Assembly: GCA_016794225.1 (NCBI GenBank)
Contig: JAEUKQ010000004.1
Span: 22,177-70,287, forward strand
Direction of reading: 5' to 3'
Source: Alphaproteobacteria bacterium
Lineage (GTDB): Bacteria; Pseudomonadota; Alphaproteobacteria; JAEUKQ01
DNA length: 48,111 nt
The position numbers and the translations under genes were made by a program. Shown in pieces: positions 9,761 through 19,115 of the stretch. Under the pieces are notes generated by a model. The model was given only the letters and a program-made list of their open reading frames with translations. It did no database searches and had not been told where the DNA came from. Position 1 is the stretch's first letter. Each line of letters opens with the position of its first letter.

Positions 9761-10581
9761 CTTTTAAAAAAATCTGGTTTTTTAATCTGCCAGGCTGGAA
9801 TTTGTTGCCTGACTTGCTGAACCATATCTAAATCAAGGGTTGCTTGAATAGCGGTTGGTTCACTGCCTGCTTCTGCCAAGATGCGACCCCATGGGTCGAT
9901 CATAAGTGAATGTCCATAGGTTTGGCGACTGCCGCTATGCATGCCTGTTTGACCAGGTGCGCAGATAAAAGCACCTGTTTCAATAGCACGGGCGCGCAGC
10001 AAAACATGCCAGTGTGCCTGTCCGGTTATTTGTGTGAAAGCCGATGGCACAGCAATAATACTTGCACCTCCCTGAGCTAGGTAACGGTATAAGTATGGAA
10101 ACCGCAAATCATAACAAATGCTTAAGCCAAGCAAGCCCCAATCCGTTTTAACCAAAACAGGTTTTGTCCCGACATGGTAGGCTTCCGATTCACGGAAATG
10201 CCGGCCATCAGGCAAGCGGGCATCAAAAAGATGTATTTTGTCATAGCGCGCTTTAATATCGCCCTTAGGGTCAAATAAATAACTGCGATTATAGCATAAA
10301 CCACTTGGCCCTTTGATGGTTAATGATCCAATCAATAACCAGCATCTGAACTCCTTGGATAAATCAGAAAATAAGGGGATAGCAGGATGGTTTTCTTCAA
10401 AAAAGGCTTTTTGCCATCGTTGTGTATGGCGATGTTCCATAAGACACGTATTTTCCGGGGTTATCACAAGTTGGGCGCCGTTATCACACGCCTGCCGAAT
10501 TGCGGCTGCCACTGTTTTCAGATTCACTTGAACATCATCGCCACTGGATAGTTGAAGACAAGCCACTTGTAATAAGGACAT
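9757..10581 (-). CDS. Carbon-nitrogen hydrolase (nitrilase superfamily, Nit1/Nit2-like)
   Basis: Cytoplasmic amidase-type enzyme of the nitrilase superfamily, 274 residues from the ATG at 10581. The catalytic triad is visible: Glu in ITPENT, Lys in YDKIHLFD and Cys in LSICYDLRFP. This subgroup resembles Nit1/Nit2 proteins that hydrolyse deaminated glutathione or related omega-amides. The link to glutathione fits its coupling to a glutaredoxin gene, but the substrate is inferred. One base separates the grxC stop from this ATG. A TTG four codons upstream overlaps grxC and has no better ribosome site. Confidence 0.88.
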   Translation of the reverse strand: MSLLQVACLQLSSGDDVQVNLKTVAAAIRQACDNGAQLVITPENTCLMEHRHTQRWQKAFFEENHPAIPLFSDLSKEFRCWLLIGSLTIKGPSGLCYNRSYLFDPKGDIKARYDKIHLFDARLPDGRHFRESEAYHVGTKPVLVKTDWGLLGLSICYDLRFPYLYRYLAQGGASIIAVPSAFTQITGQAHWHVLLRARAIETGAFICAPGQTGMHSGSRQTYGHSLMIDPWGRILAEAGSEPTAIQATLDLDMVQQVRQQIPAWQIKKPDFFKS

Positions 10582-10582
10582 T

Positions 10583-10843
10583 TTATAGTCCAAGCAATGT
10601 TTTCAAAGCGTTTTTATGGTGCAAAGCATATAAATCGTCACATCCCCCAACATGCTGATTATTGATAAATATCTGCGGTACTGTTTGCCGACCCTGGCTG
10701 CGTTTAACCATCTCGTCGCGTTTTGATGAATCGGCGCTAATATTAATTTCTGTATAAGGCGCTTGATACCGTTGCAACAATTGCTTGGCGCGGTCACAGT
10801 AAGGACATGTCGATGTAGTGTATATTTCAATATTAGCCATCAT
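10583..10843 (-). CDS. grxC: Glutaredoxin 3 (GrxC type)
   Basis: Small dithiol glutaredoxin (86 residues) that reduces disulfides and protein-glutathione mixed disulfides at the expense of glutathione. The active site CPYC is near residue 15. TVPQIF carries the cis-proline, and GGCDDL forms the glutathione-binding end. The protein begins Met-Met, and either ATG may be used. It is followed immediately by the carbon-nitrogen hydrolase gene, a pairing I recognise from other alphaproteobacteria. Confidence 0.95.
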   Translation of the reverse strand: MMANIEIYTTSTCPYCDRAKQLLQRYQAPYTEINISADSSKRDEMVKRSQGRQTVPQIFINNQHVGGCDDLYALHHKNALKTLLGL

Positions 10844-10914
10844 AAAACTGCCTTTTAATATTTAACTTCCATGACCAGCGTATATTTTTTAACAAAATTT
10901 GGCAAGGTAACCCG

Positions 10915-11778
10915 CTAAAGACGCGTAAAAATACATCCTGTAACCACCAACATTGCCGCCATAACGCGCGCCCAGCTACAACGTTCTTTAAGAAAAAAAA
11001 TACCCAAAATCGTGCCAAAAATAACGCTTGTTTCGCGCATCGCCGCTACCTGTGCGGCCGGCCCAAAGCGCAAAGCCACAAGTGCTAAGCCATAACTGCC
11101 TAATGATAAAATGGCTGCCAGCAAGCCCATACCCTTATGGGGCCACAGAGCTGATAATAACCGTCCTTTATATCGCCGGTTTAAGTATAAAATCATTAAG
11201 GTGTTTTCGCTAATCAAAAAATACCACAGAATATAGCTCCATAAATTTTCGCTTAAGCGAATACCATGGGTATCAATTAGGGTATACGATGTAATCCCAA
11301 GTCCGGTAAGCAAGGCGAGAAAAATTCCCAGTTGTTTGGAATTATTATGTCCAGAAGATCTAAAACCATTTTCAACAGCCAATAATAAAATACCACTGGT
11401 GATTAAAGCAATTCCAAAACCAGATTGCAGGTTAATTTGTTCATCCAGAAAAACTAAAGCACCCAGTGTAATCATTAAGGGTGAAATGCCCCGGGCAATT
11501 GGGTAAACAACAGTTAGGTCTGCCAAACGGTATGAATTAATTAAAAGTATTTGGTAAAAAAAATGAACAATTCCTGAAAGACCAAGATAAATCCATACGT
11601 TTCCAGACGGAAAGGGCACAAAAAAAATAAAAGGAAATGAAATAATGGCTGCGCCAAACCCCATCCAGGCACGCAATAGCAAGCGTTCATGGCTTTTTTT
11701 AAGCAAGACACTATTGGTCGCATGCATTATTGCCGAAATAAGGGCCAGGATTATAGCCAGAGTAGGGGCGCTTATCAT
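10915..11778 (-). CDS. EamA/DMT-family transporter
   Basis: Inner-membrane protein of the drug/metabolite transporter superfamily with two EamA repeats and about ten hydrophobic segments. The N-terminal repeat begins MISAPTLAI. The frame extends 33 codons upstream to 11877, but that extension is polar and cysteine-rich and reads like non-coding sequence. I therefore use the ATG at 11778, giving 287 residues, typical of the family. The substrate cannot be told from sequence. It diverges from yejA, and the upstream region is shared with the yejA promoter. Confidence 0.8.
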   Translation of the reverse strand: MISAPTLAIILALISAIMHATNSVLLKKSHERLLLRAWMGFGAAIISFPFIFFVPFPSGNVWIYLGLSGIVHFFYQILLINSYRLADLTVVYPIARGISPLMITLGALVFLDEQINLQSGFGIALITSGILLLAVENGFRSSGHNNSKQLGIFLALLTGLGITSYTLIDTHGIRLSENLWSYILWYFLISENTLMILYLNRRYKGRLLSALWPHKGMGLLAAILSLGSYGLALVALRFGPAAQVAAMRETSVIFGTILGIFFLKERCSWARVMAAMLVVTGCIFTRL

Positions 11779-11882
11779 AAGGTAAGGCTGCTTGGTAAGA
11801 AGGGATAAATTATATTGGCAACTGACAAAACAAGCAATATTGTAAAACCGAATACAGCTGAAAGCAATCTTCAACAAGATAT

Positions 11883-11911
11883 TTGATTGTTACAGACCTT
11901 TTGGTTATAAT
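11883..11911 (+). promoter_or_regulatory. Sigma70-type promoter for yejABEF
   Basis: TTGATT (11883-11888), a 17-base spacer and a perfect TATAAT (11906-11911). The predicted start near 11918 would leave an ~80-base leader before the yejA ATG at 12000. I saw no riboswitch-like structure in this leader. Confidence 0.55.
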
Positions 11912-11999
11912 ATGACAACGGTTAGCTGATATTTAATATTTTAATACCAATAAGTAACAATATAAAAGCAACAATATAGATTTGGGAGAGTGTGACATC

Positions 12000-13844
12000 A
12001 TGATACGATTGTGGCAAAAAAGAATAAAAAGCCTGTTGTTGATGCCATTTTTTCTGTCGTTTGCATACTATGTACAGGCATTTGCCCAGGTATCAAACCA
12101 AAGCCCGGTGCATGCGCTTACATTACAGGGCGCACCCAAATATGGGCCAAAATTCACCCATTTCGATTATGTTAACCCAAATGCACCCAAGGGCGGGTCT
12201 GTGAACATGGCCGCAACAGGAACTTTTGATAGTTTTAATCCCTATATTGTTAAGGGTACGTCATCGGGTGTTGTGGCCTATGAGACATTAATGGTATCCA
12301 GCAAAGATGAGTCATTTAGCCAATATGGGCTTATTGCCGAAAGTGTTGAATTATCCCCTAATCGGGACTGGATTATTTTTAATCTGCGGCCAGAAGCCCG
12401 CTGGCATGATGGTCAGCCAATAACCGCCGCCGATGTTGTCTTTTCATTTAACCTTTTAAAAGAGAAGGGCAAAAATTTATACCGCACTTATTATGCCGAT
12501 GTTATTAAAGCCGAAATGATTGACCAAAAGAAGGTCCGTTTTTTATTTGCTAATGGCGATAATCTCGAATTGCCCCTGATTATTGGTCAATTGCCAATTT
12601 TGCCCAAACATTATTGGGAAAGCCGTGATTTTACCCAACCAACACTTGATGTTCCACTTGGAAGTGGCCCCTATAAAATTGTTTCTTTTGATCCTGGACG
12701 TTCGGTAACCATTGCGCGGGTTAAAGATTATTGGGGGCAAAATTTACCGGTCAATCGAGGCCAGAACAATTTTGATCAGATAACATATCGTTATTACCGC
12801 GACTCAACTGTGATGTTTGAAGCTTTTAAAGCGGGCGAATACGACTGGCGACAGGAAAATATTGCTCGTCAATGGGCTACCGGATACGAATTTCCAGCTG
12901 TTCGGGATGGGCGTGTCGTTAAAAGACGTGTTGATCACCAGAGGCCTATGGGATTACAAGCATTAATCTATAATATTCGGCGCCCCTTTTTCCAAGATCC
13001 GCGGGTGCGCGAAGCACTGGTATATTTATTTGATTTTGAATGGATGAATAAAACGCTTTTTTGGAATCAGTATCAAAGATCGCTTAGTTATTTTAATAAC
13101 AGCGAAATGGCTGCGCGTGGATTACCATCATCCGAAGAAATGACAATTCTTAATCCCTTGCGTGGTCAAGTTCCTGATCGGGTTTTTACCCAGGAATTTA
13201 AGCTGCCGGTAACAGATGGATCAGGCAATATGCGCAGCCAAACCCGACAGGCACTTGAATTGTTGAAGCAGGCTGGTTACGAAGTTCAACAAGGAATTAT
13301 GGTTCAACAAAAAACCGGTCAGCCACTTTCCTTTGAGATTTTGCTTTATGACCAAAGCTTTGAACGGATAGTTACCCCCTTTGCAGAAAATTTAAAGAAA
13401 ATTGGTATTCGCGTAACAATACGCACAATTGATATTGGGCAATATCAGAAAAGGTTAGACAATTTTGACTTTGACATGATCCAACACATTTTTGCACAGA
13501 CTGATTCGCCCGGTAACGAACAACGTGATTTTTGGGGATCGACCAATGCCCAAGTACCAGGCAGTTTGAACCTGATAGGCATTCAAGACCCTGCTATTGA
13601 TCAATTGATCGAACTTGTAATCAGGGCACCCAATCGCCAAAGCCTTATTCATCATGTGCGGGCACTGGACCGGGTGTTGCTGGCGCACCATTTTGTTATT
13701 CCTGAATGGTATGCCAATTTTTATAATATAGCCTACTGGGATATTTTTGGATATCCAGCGGTTGCACCCAAATATGATATTGGTTTTAGTACCTGGTGGG
13801 TTGACCCCAAGAAAGCAGAGCAGCTTAACCGTCGTGGGCGCTAA
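12000..13844 (+). CDS. yejA: YejA-type periplasmic oligopeptide-binding protein
   Basis: Periplasmic solute-binding protein (SBP family 5) of the YejABEF ABC importer, which takes up oligopeptides. The 614 residues match the ~600 of YejA. The ATG at 12000 follows GGGAGAG at 8-9 bases, so the in-frame TTG at 11982 is rejected. A signal peptide runs to about AFA (residues ~1-29). The mature protein shows the family pattern, including SFDPGR and the DFDMIQHIFAQTDSPGNEQRDFWG region. First gene of the yej operon, 6 bases before yejB. Confidence 0.93.
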   Translation: MIRLWQKRIKSLLLMPFFLSFAYYVQAFAQVSNQSPVHALTLQGAPKYGPKFTHFDYVNPNAPKGGSVNMAATGTFDSFNPYIVKGTSSGVVAYETLMVSSKDESFSQYGLIAESVELSPNRDWIIFNLRPEARWHDGQPITAADVVFSFNLLKEKGKNLYRTYYADVIKAEMIDQKKVRFLFANGDNLELPLIIGQLPILPKHYWESRDFTQPTLDVPLGSGPYKIVSFDPGRSVTIARVKDYWGQNLPVNRGQNNFDQITYRYYRDSTVMFEAFKAGEYDWRQENIARQWATGYEFPAVRDGRVVKRRVDHQRPMGLQALIYNIRRPFFQDPRVREALVYLFDFEWMNKTLFWNQYQRSLSYFNNSEMAARGLPSSEEMTILNPLRGQVPDRVFTQEFKLPVTDGSGNMRSQTRQALELLKQAGYEVQQGIMVQQKTGQPLSFEILLYDQSFERIVTPFAENLKKIGIRVTIRTIDIGQYQKRLDNFDFDMIQHIFAQTDSPGNEQRDFWGSTNAQVPGSLNLIGIQDPAIDQLIELVIRAPNRQSLIHHVRALDRVLLAHHFVIPEWYANFYNIAYWDIFGYPAVAPKYDIGFSTWWVDPKKAEQLNRRGR

Positions 13845-13850
13845 GCTGCT

Positions 13851-14927
13851 ATGAGAAATTATATTATCAAGCGATTATTGCTAATAATTCCAACGATGGT
13901 TGGGATTATGCTGATTAATTTTTTAATTATTCAGTTGGCACCTGGCGGTCCTATTGATTTGCTTCTTGCTCAGCAAGAAGGACATCAGGATTTATTACCA
14001 AACCGCCTGACAAATTCTGGGCAGGAAGATGTGGTCACATCTGCTCCGACATCAAGCAGGTCAAGGGGGATAGATCCAAAATTACTAGCCGATCTTAGGC
14101 AAGAACTGGGTTTTGACAAACCGCTTTTCGAACGTTTTGGGTGGATGATGGGCAAGTACCTAACCTTCGATTTGGGAAATAGCTTTTTTAAAGGACGACC
14201 GGTTACAGATTTACTGCTGGAGCGCCTACCCGTATCAATTTCGCTTGGTTTTTGGAGTATGCTGATTATTTACGCAGTAAGCATCCCCCTAGGTATTCGG
14301 AAAGCGGTTCGTGATGGAACAGCCTTTGATGGATGGACCACAACGCTTATTGTAGCTGGTCACGCAATCCCAGGGTTTTTATTTGCCATATTTTTAATTG
14401 TTTTTTTCGCCGGAGGTAGTTTTCTCAATTGGTTTCCCCTCGGTGGACTTGTATCTGATAATTGGCAAGAACTAGGATGGTGGCAATTAGTGGGTGATTA
14501 TCTGTGGCATCTGGTTCTACCGGTCAGTGCTATGGTTGTTGGTGGTTTTGCAAGCTTAACCATGTTAACCAAAAATACCTTTCTTGACCAAATTCGACAA
14601 CAATATGTGTTGACGGCACGAGCTAAAGGGTTGACCGAAAAAAGAATTTTATATGGACATGTTTTTCGCAATGCCATGCTGCTTGTGATTGCGGGTTTAC
14701 CAGCCAATATCATTGGTATTTTATTTACCGGTTCCTTGTTAACCGAAGTTATTTTCTCGCTTGATGGTCTTGGTCTTTTAGGGTATGAAGCCGCAATAGG
14801 TCGGGATTATCCGATTTTGTTTGGTACATTGTATTTGTTTACGTTGCTTGGGTTGCTGGTTAAGATTATCAGTGACATTTGTTATGTCCTGGTTGATCCA
14901 CGGATTGATTTTGCGGCAGCAAGGTAG
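13851..14927 (+). CDS. yejB: YejB-type oligopeptide ABC permease
   Basis: Inner-membrane permease of the YejABEF importer, 358 residues (about 360 in YejB). The first membrane segment begins at residue ~8. The loop around residues 45-75 is longer than in typical DppB-like permeases, as in YejB. The EAA loop that docks with the ATPase is seen in ARAKGLTEKRILYGHVFRNAM. It follows yejA by 6 bases, and its TAG is 10 bases before the yejE ATG. Confidence 0.93.
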   Translation: MRNYIIKRLLLIIPTMVGIMLINFLIIQLAPGGPIDLLLAQQEGHQDLLPNRLTNSGQEDVVTSAPTSSRSRGIDPKLLADLRQELGFDKPLFERFGWMMGKYLTFDLGNSFFKGRPVTDLLLERLPVSISLGFWSMLIIYAVSIPLGIRKAVRDGTAFDGWTTTLIVAGHAIPGFLFAIFLIVFFAGGSFLNWFPLGGLVSDNWQELGWWQLVGDYLWHLVLPVSAMVVGGFASLTMLTKNTFLDQIRQQYVLTARAKGLTEKRILYGHVFRNAMLLVIAGLPANIIGILFTGSLLTEVIFSLDGLGLLGYEAAIGRDYPILFGTLYLFTLLGLLVKIISDICYVLVDPRIDFAAAR

Positions 14928-14937
14928 GGGTTGTATT

Positions 14938-15975
14938 ATGATCCATGTATCCAAAATAAATCCGATGCGCAAACGCCAGTGGCAAAAATTTCGTGCACAT
15001 CGGCGCGGTTGGTGGTCATTATGGATTTTTGCCGTGTTATTCACTGTGTCGTTATTTGCAGAATTTATCGCTAATAACAAGCCACTGGTTGTGTGGTATA
15101 ATGGCGCATGGTACTGGCCTATTTTTTATAATTATCCAGAAACAACTTTTGGTGGTGAATTTGCAAGCACGGCTGATTACCAAGACCCTTATGTTGCAGG
15201 CCTAATTCAAGAAAAAGGCGGCATGCTTTGGCCGCTGATTACCTATAGTTATAATACCATAGCTAAAGATTTAAAAGTGCCTGCACCATCACCCCCAGAC
15301 TTGGAGCACTGGCTTGGAACAGATGATCAGGCCCGCGATGTTTTGGCACGCCTTATTTATGGTTTTCGCATTTCCGTATTATTTGGTCTTGCCTTGACCT
15401 TTTTTAGTACGCTAATTGGCTTGGCTGCTGGTGCGGTGCAAGGATATTTTGGTGGTAAGATTGATTTGTTTTTTCAGCGATTTTTGGAAATCTGGGGGGG
15501 GTTACCAAGCCTGTTTATTCTGATAACGGTTGCTAGTATTATTCAGCCAGGTTTTTGGACGTTATTGTTTATTATGATGCTGTTTAGCTGGACTTGGCCT
15601 GTTTCAGTTGTTCGAGCAGAGTTTTTAAGATCGCGCAAGCTTGACTACGTTCGGGCAGCTAAATCAATGGGCGCCAGTCATTTAAGATTAATTTGGCATC
15701 ATATTTTACCAAATGCCTCGGTTGCGGTATTAACTTTTCTGCCATTCACGCTGGCCGAGTCTATGGTTTTACTAACCGCCTTGGATTTTTTAGGCCTTGG
15801 TCTTCCGGTTGGTTCAGCATCATTAGGTGAATTATTGGCGCAGGGCAAAGCTAATTTACAAGCACCATGGCTTGCCATAAGCGGGTTTGTAGTTACAGCC
15901 TTAACCTTGATTTTAATTATGTTTATTGGAGAGGCTGCGCGTCACGCAATTGATCCGCGCGGAATACAAAAATGA
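14938..15975 (+). CDS. yejE: YejE-type oligopeptide ABC permease
   Basis: Second permease of the importer, 345 residues from the ATG at 14938, which follows AGGTAGGGG. The frame is open to 14821 inside yejB, but that extension is a shadow of yejB. The family's large periplasmic loop after the first membrane span is present (NKPLVVWYNGAWYWP). The GTDDQARDVLARL block is typical of DppC/OppC-like permeases. The EAA loop is AAKSMGASHLRLIWHHILPN. The stop overlaps the yejF start by 4 bases (ATGA), so the two are probably translationally coupled. Confidence 0.93.
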   Translation: MIHVSKINPMRKRQWQKFRAHRRGWWSLWIFAVLFTVSLFAEFIANNKPLVVWYNGAWYWPIFYNYPETTFGGEFASTADYQDPYVAGLIQEKGGMLWPLITYSYNTIAKDLKVPAPSPPDLEHWLGTDDQARDVLARLIYGFRISVLFGLALTFFSTLIGLAAGAVQGYFGGKIDLFFQRFLEIWGGLPSLFILITVASIIQPGFWTLLFIMMLFSWTWPVSVVRAEFLRSRKLDYVRAAKSMGASHLRLIWHHILPNASVAVLTFLPFTLAESMVLLTALDFLGLGLPVGSASLGELLAQGKANLQAPWLAISGFVVTALTLILIMFIGEAARHAIDPRGIQK

Positions 15976-17606
15976 ATGATTTAAACCTATTATTAGATAT
16001 TCGTAATCTGGCGGTTTCATTCGGGCATGGGCCGCGTCAAATTGCAGCGGTTCAAAATTTTAATCTGTCAATGCAAGCTGGCGAAGTTGTTGCCCTAGTT
16101 GGCGAGTCAGGGTCTGGTAAAACAGTTAGTGCTATGTCGATTCTTCAATTGCTGCCTTATCCCCAGGCACATCATCCAGCAGGCCAAATTTATTTTAAGG
16201 GCCAAGATTTATTAAAAGCATCAGCCCAGCAAATGCAAAAGATTCGTGGCAAGGAAATTTCTGTTATTTTTCAAGAACCCATGACATCGCTCAATCCCTT
16301 GCACCGGATTGAGAAACAGATTGCAGAAATTATAACAATTCATCAGTCAATCAGCCAGAAATTGGCAAACAACCGTTGTCATGAATTATTACATCTGGTT
16401 GGTATTGATAACCCAAAACAAAAAGCCCAGTCTTATCCTCATGAATTATCGGGTGGCCAACGTCAACGGGTGATGATCGCCATGGCTTTGGCGAATAACC
16501 CCCAATTACTAATTGCTGATGAACCAACAACAGCACTGGATGTAACAATCCAGGCCCAGGTGTTGAAGCTTTTAAAAAAATTACAAGCAGAATTTAAAAT
16601 GGCGATGTTGTTTATTAGCCATGATTTGGGGCTGGTTGCCAAAATAGCCGACCGGATCTTAGTGATGCGGCAAGGGCAGGTTGTAGAGGAAGGACCGGTT
16701 AGTCAGATGTTATCGTCACCGAACCATCCATATACCAGACAACTTATTCAATCTTATCCGCAACCAAAACAAATACAACCGGCTGGGGATAAAGATATTT
16801 TATTACAAGCTCAAAATGTCCGGGTTTGGTTTCCTATTCGCCGTGGATTCTTGATGAAGGTTAGCGATTATGTTCGTGCGGTGCAAGACGTTTCGTTGAC
16901 AATAAAAACAGGTCAAACGATTGGCCTTGTTGGTGAAAGTGGGTCAGGAAAAAGCACCCTTGCTATGGCGCTGTTACAGCTAGTTTCTTATCAGGGGCAG
17001 GTTGTTTATCAGGGGCAAGAATTACACAAGTTGCGCATGCGCCAGTTGCGGCAGTTACGCCAGCATATGCAGGTTATTTTTCAAGATCCCTATGGATCGC
17101 TGTCGCCAAGGCTTTCGGTTGCAGAAATTATTCGAGAGGGCTTGGATATTCATTGCCGTAATCTCAGCTTGCGGGATAAAAATGAACGGGTAATGCATTC
17201 CCTTACGCAGGTGGGTTTATTACCCGAACACCTAAACCGTTACCCGCACGAATTTTCAGGTGGTCAACGTCAACGCATCGCAATTGCCCGCGCCTTGGTT
17301 TTAAGACCACAGCTACTCATTCTCGATGAACCAACATCTGCGCTTGATATGACTACCCAGGCACAGATTATTCAGTTACTTCAAAAACTGCAGCAAGAAT
17401 ATCAGCTAACATATATTTTTATTAGCCATGATCTCAGGGTTATTCGGGCAATGGCAGACTACTTGATCATTATGCGGCAAGGCCAAGTGATTGAACAGGG
17501 CGTTTCTGCTGATATTTTTGCTAATCCTCAGAATGCGTATACCAAAAAGCTATTGAATGCGGCAATTTCATTTGAAACTGCCGATGACGAGCAAAACCAA
17601 GAATAG
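15972..17606 (+). CDS. yejF: YejF-type fused double ABC ATPase
   Basis: Cytoplasmic ATPase powering the YejABEF peptide importer, with two complete ABC domains in one chain (544 residues; YejF is ~530). Domain 1 has Walker A GESGSGKT (44-51), signature LSGGQRQR (159-166) and Walker B LLIADEPTT. Domain 2 has Walker A GESGSGKS (321-328), signature FSGGQRQR and Walker B LLILDEPTS. Each is followed by an ISHDL switch histidine. The stop is 3 bases from the convergent aminopeptidase stop, with no visible terminator between them. Confidence 0.96.
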   Translation: MNDLNLLLDIRNLAVSFGHGPRQIAAVQNFNLSMQAGEVVALVGESGSGKTVSAMSILQLLPYPQAHHPAGQIYFKGQDLLKASAQQMQKIRGKEISVIFQEPMTSLNPLHRIEKQIAEIITIHQSISQKLANNRCHELLHLVGIDNPKQKAQSYPHELSGGQRQRVMIAMALANNPQLLIADEPTTALDVTIQAQVLKLLKKLQAEFKMAMLFISHDLGLVAKIADRILVMRQGQVVEEGPVSQMLSSPNHPYTRQLIQSYPQPKQIQPAGDKDILLQAQNVRVWFPIRRGFLMKVSDYVRAVQDVSLTIKTGQTIGLVGESGSGKSTLAMALLQLVSYQGQVVYQGQELHKLRMRQLRQLRQHMQVIFQDPYGSLSPRLSVAEIIREGLDIHCRNLSLRDKNERVMHSLTQVGLLPEHLNRYPHEFSGGQRQRIAIARALVLRPQLLILDEPTSALDMTTQAQIIQLLQKLQQEYQLTYIFISHDLRVIRAMADYLIIMRQGQVIEQGVSADIFANPQNAYTKKLLNAAISFETADDEQNQE

Positions 17607-17609
17607 CAA

Positions 17610-18995
17610 TTAGTTTAATAAAGCTGCAGAAGCTTTTTGTTTGATCAAGGCATATACAGCCCGAAGTGCCATAGCTTCGCCCCCAACCGGACGACCAGGA
17701 GAATTTTTGCTATTCCAAGCCATCAGATCCAAATGAATCCATGGTGTTTTCGGAGTTACAAATTCTTGTAAGAACAGAGCAGCTGTAATGGCGCCCCCAT
17801 AGCTACTCTCGCCCGTGCTGTGGATATTGGCTACTTTGCTCTCTAATAATTTTCGGTATGGTGTGAACAATGGAAGACGCCAGATTGGGTCATGCTGTTG
17901 CTGGGCATGGTGTATCAGATTTTGTGCTGTTTCTTCGTGGTTACAAAAGAAAGCCGGCAGATCAGGCCCAAGAGCAACACGAGCAGCCCCTGTTAAGGTT
18001 GCAAAATCAACAAGCAGATCGGGTTTTTCACTGCAGGCTTCCGTTAGAGCATCGCTTAGAATAAGGCGTCCTTCGGCATCGGTGTCACCAACCTCAACGG
18101 TAAGACCGTTTCTGCTGCGGATAACATCAAGCGGCCGATAGGCATTACCTGAAATGCTATTATCAACAGCCGGCACCAAAAGGCGCAAGCGAACTTTAAG
18201 TTGGGCAGACATGATTAAAGCCCCCAACCCTAAAACATGGGCGGCACCCCCCATATCCTTCTTCATTAGCAACATGTTGCTGGCGCTTTTAATGTCAAGC
18301 CCACCCGAATCAAAACAAACACCTTTGCCAACTAAAGTTATTTTGGGACCTTGTTCCCCCCACCGCAAGTCAATTAGGCGTGGTTGACGGCTGCTGGCAC
18401 GGCCAACCATATGAATAGATGGATAATTCTGTTTTAATAGGTCGTCCCCAATAATACAGCGGTAGTTTGCTTGGTGTTGTTTGGCAATTAGTTCAGCGGT
18501 TTTTGCTAGTTCGGCTGGCCCCATGTCTTCGGCAGGGGTGGTAATCAGGTCGCGAATCATAAAAATAACCTGTGCCAATTGTTCAACTTCCGGCCTATTT
18601 ACAGATACAGGCCACTCAAGTGTTGCTGGCTGGCGTTCCGAACTTTTATATTTATCATATTGATATCCCCCCAAAGCCCATCCCAAGCAGGCTTGGTGTT
18701 GAGAAATATTTTGGAGGCTATCAACCAATTGATAATGAGCATTCGGTAGTGATAAGGGTAGGGCACTATAGCTCCAAATATCTTCAACAGAGGCAATTCC
18801 TAGTAACACCATTGCCACGGTACCGTTAGGGGCTGGTATAAGAATAAACTTGCCAGCTTGGGCTGTAAAGCTGTGAAGTCGCACCCAATTTTTTGTTGTA
18901 TCATTTTGGGTGGCTAACCATGATTCCAGGTCTGATGACATTAAGGGAATAACGGGGATAGAATTTTTTTTGGATTGGGCAAAGCTATTTAACAA
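17610..18995 (-). CDS. M17 leucyl aminopeptidase family protein
   Basis: Cytosolic dizinc/dimanganese aminopeptidase of the M17 (leucyl aminopeptidase) family, 461 residues. The metal and catalytic residues lie in VGKGVCFDSGGLDIK (Lys, Asp) and DTDAEGRL (Asp, Glu, Arg). The usual NTDAEGRL has Asp for Asn here, a variation I believe occurs in this shorter alphaproteobacterial subgroup. The N-terminal domain is short and divergent compared with E. coli PepA. Its end abuts yejF, and a peptidase next to a peptide importer suits peptide scavenging, though the genes are on opposite strands. I leave the symbol blank because PepA versus PepB grouping is uncertain. Confidence 0.92.
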   Translation of the reverse strand: MLNSFAQSKKNSIPVIPLMSSDLESWLATQNDTTKNWVRLHSFTAQAGKFILIPAPNGTVAMVLLGIASVEDIWSYSALPLSLPNAHYQLVDSLQNISQHQACLGWALGGYQYDKYKSSERQPATLEWPVSVNRPEVEQLAQVIFMIRDLITTPAEDMGPAELAKTAELIAKQHQANYRCIIGDDLLKQNYPSIHMVGRASSRQPRLIDLRWGEQGPKITLVGKGVCFDSGGLDIKSASNMLLMKKDMGGAAHVLGLGALIMSAQLKVRLRLLVPAVDNSISGNAYRPLDVIRSRNGLTVEVGDTDAEGRLILSDALTEACSEKPDLLVDFATLTGAARVALGPDLPAFFCNHEETAQNLIHHAQQQHDPIWRLPLFTPYRKLLESKVANIHSTGESSYGGAITAALFLQEFVTPKTPWIHLDLMAWNSKNSPGRPVGGEAMALRAVYALIKQKASAALLN

Positions 18996-19027
18996 TTATA
19001 CCTCCATCAATGGTGCACCAAGCTAAC

Positions 19028-19056
19028 TTGTTAATATCATCGTTATATCCTATAAC
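19028..19056 (+). promoter_or_regulatory. Candidate sigma70 promoter for the GT39-like gene
   Basis: TTGTTA (19028-19033), 17-base spacer, TATAAC (19051-19056). Five of six -10 bases match. The leader to the TTG start at 19116 would be about 53 bases. Confidence 0.4.
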
Positions 19057-19115
19057 ACATGATATTATTTAGCAATTCGATCAGCTTAATAAAAAATAGC
19101 TTTTGGAGAGATTAA

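Noticed and set aside
18070-18110. DTDAEGRL instead of NTDAEGRL in the M17 peptidase as a broken active site
   Set aside because: The metal-binding Asp, Glu and Arg are kept, and I believe this variant occurs in the shorter alphaproteobacterial group.
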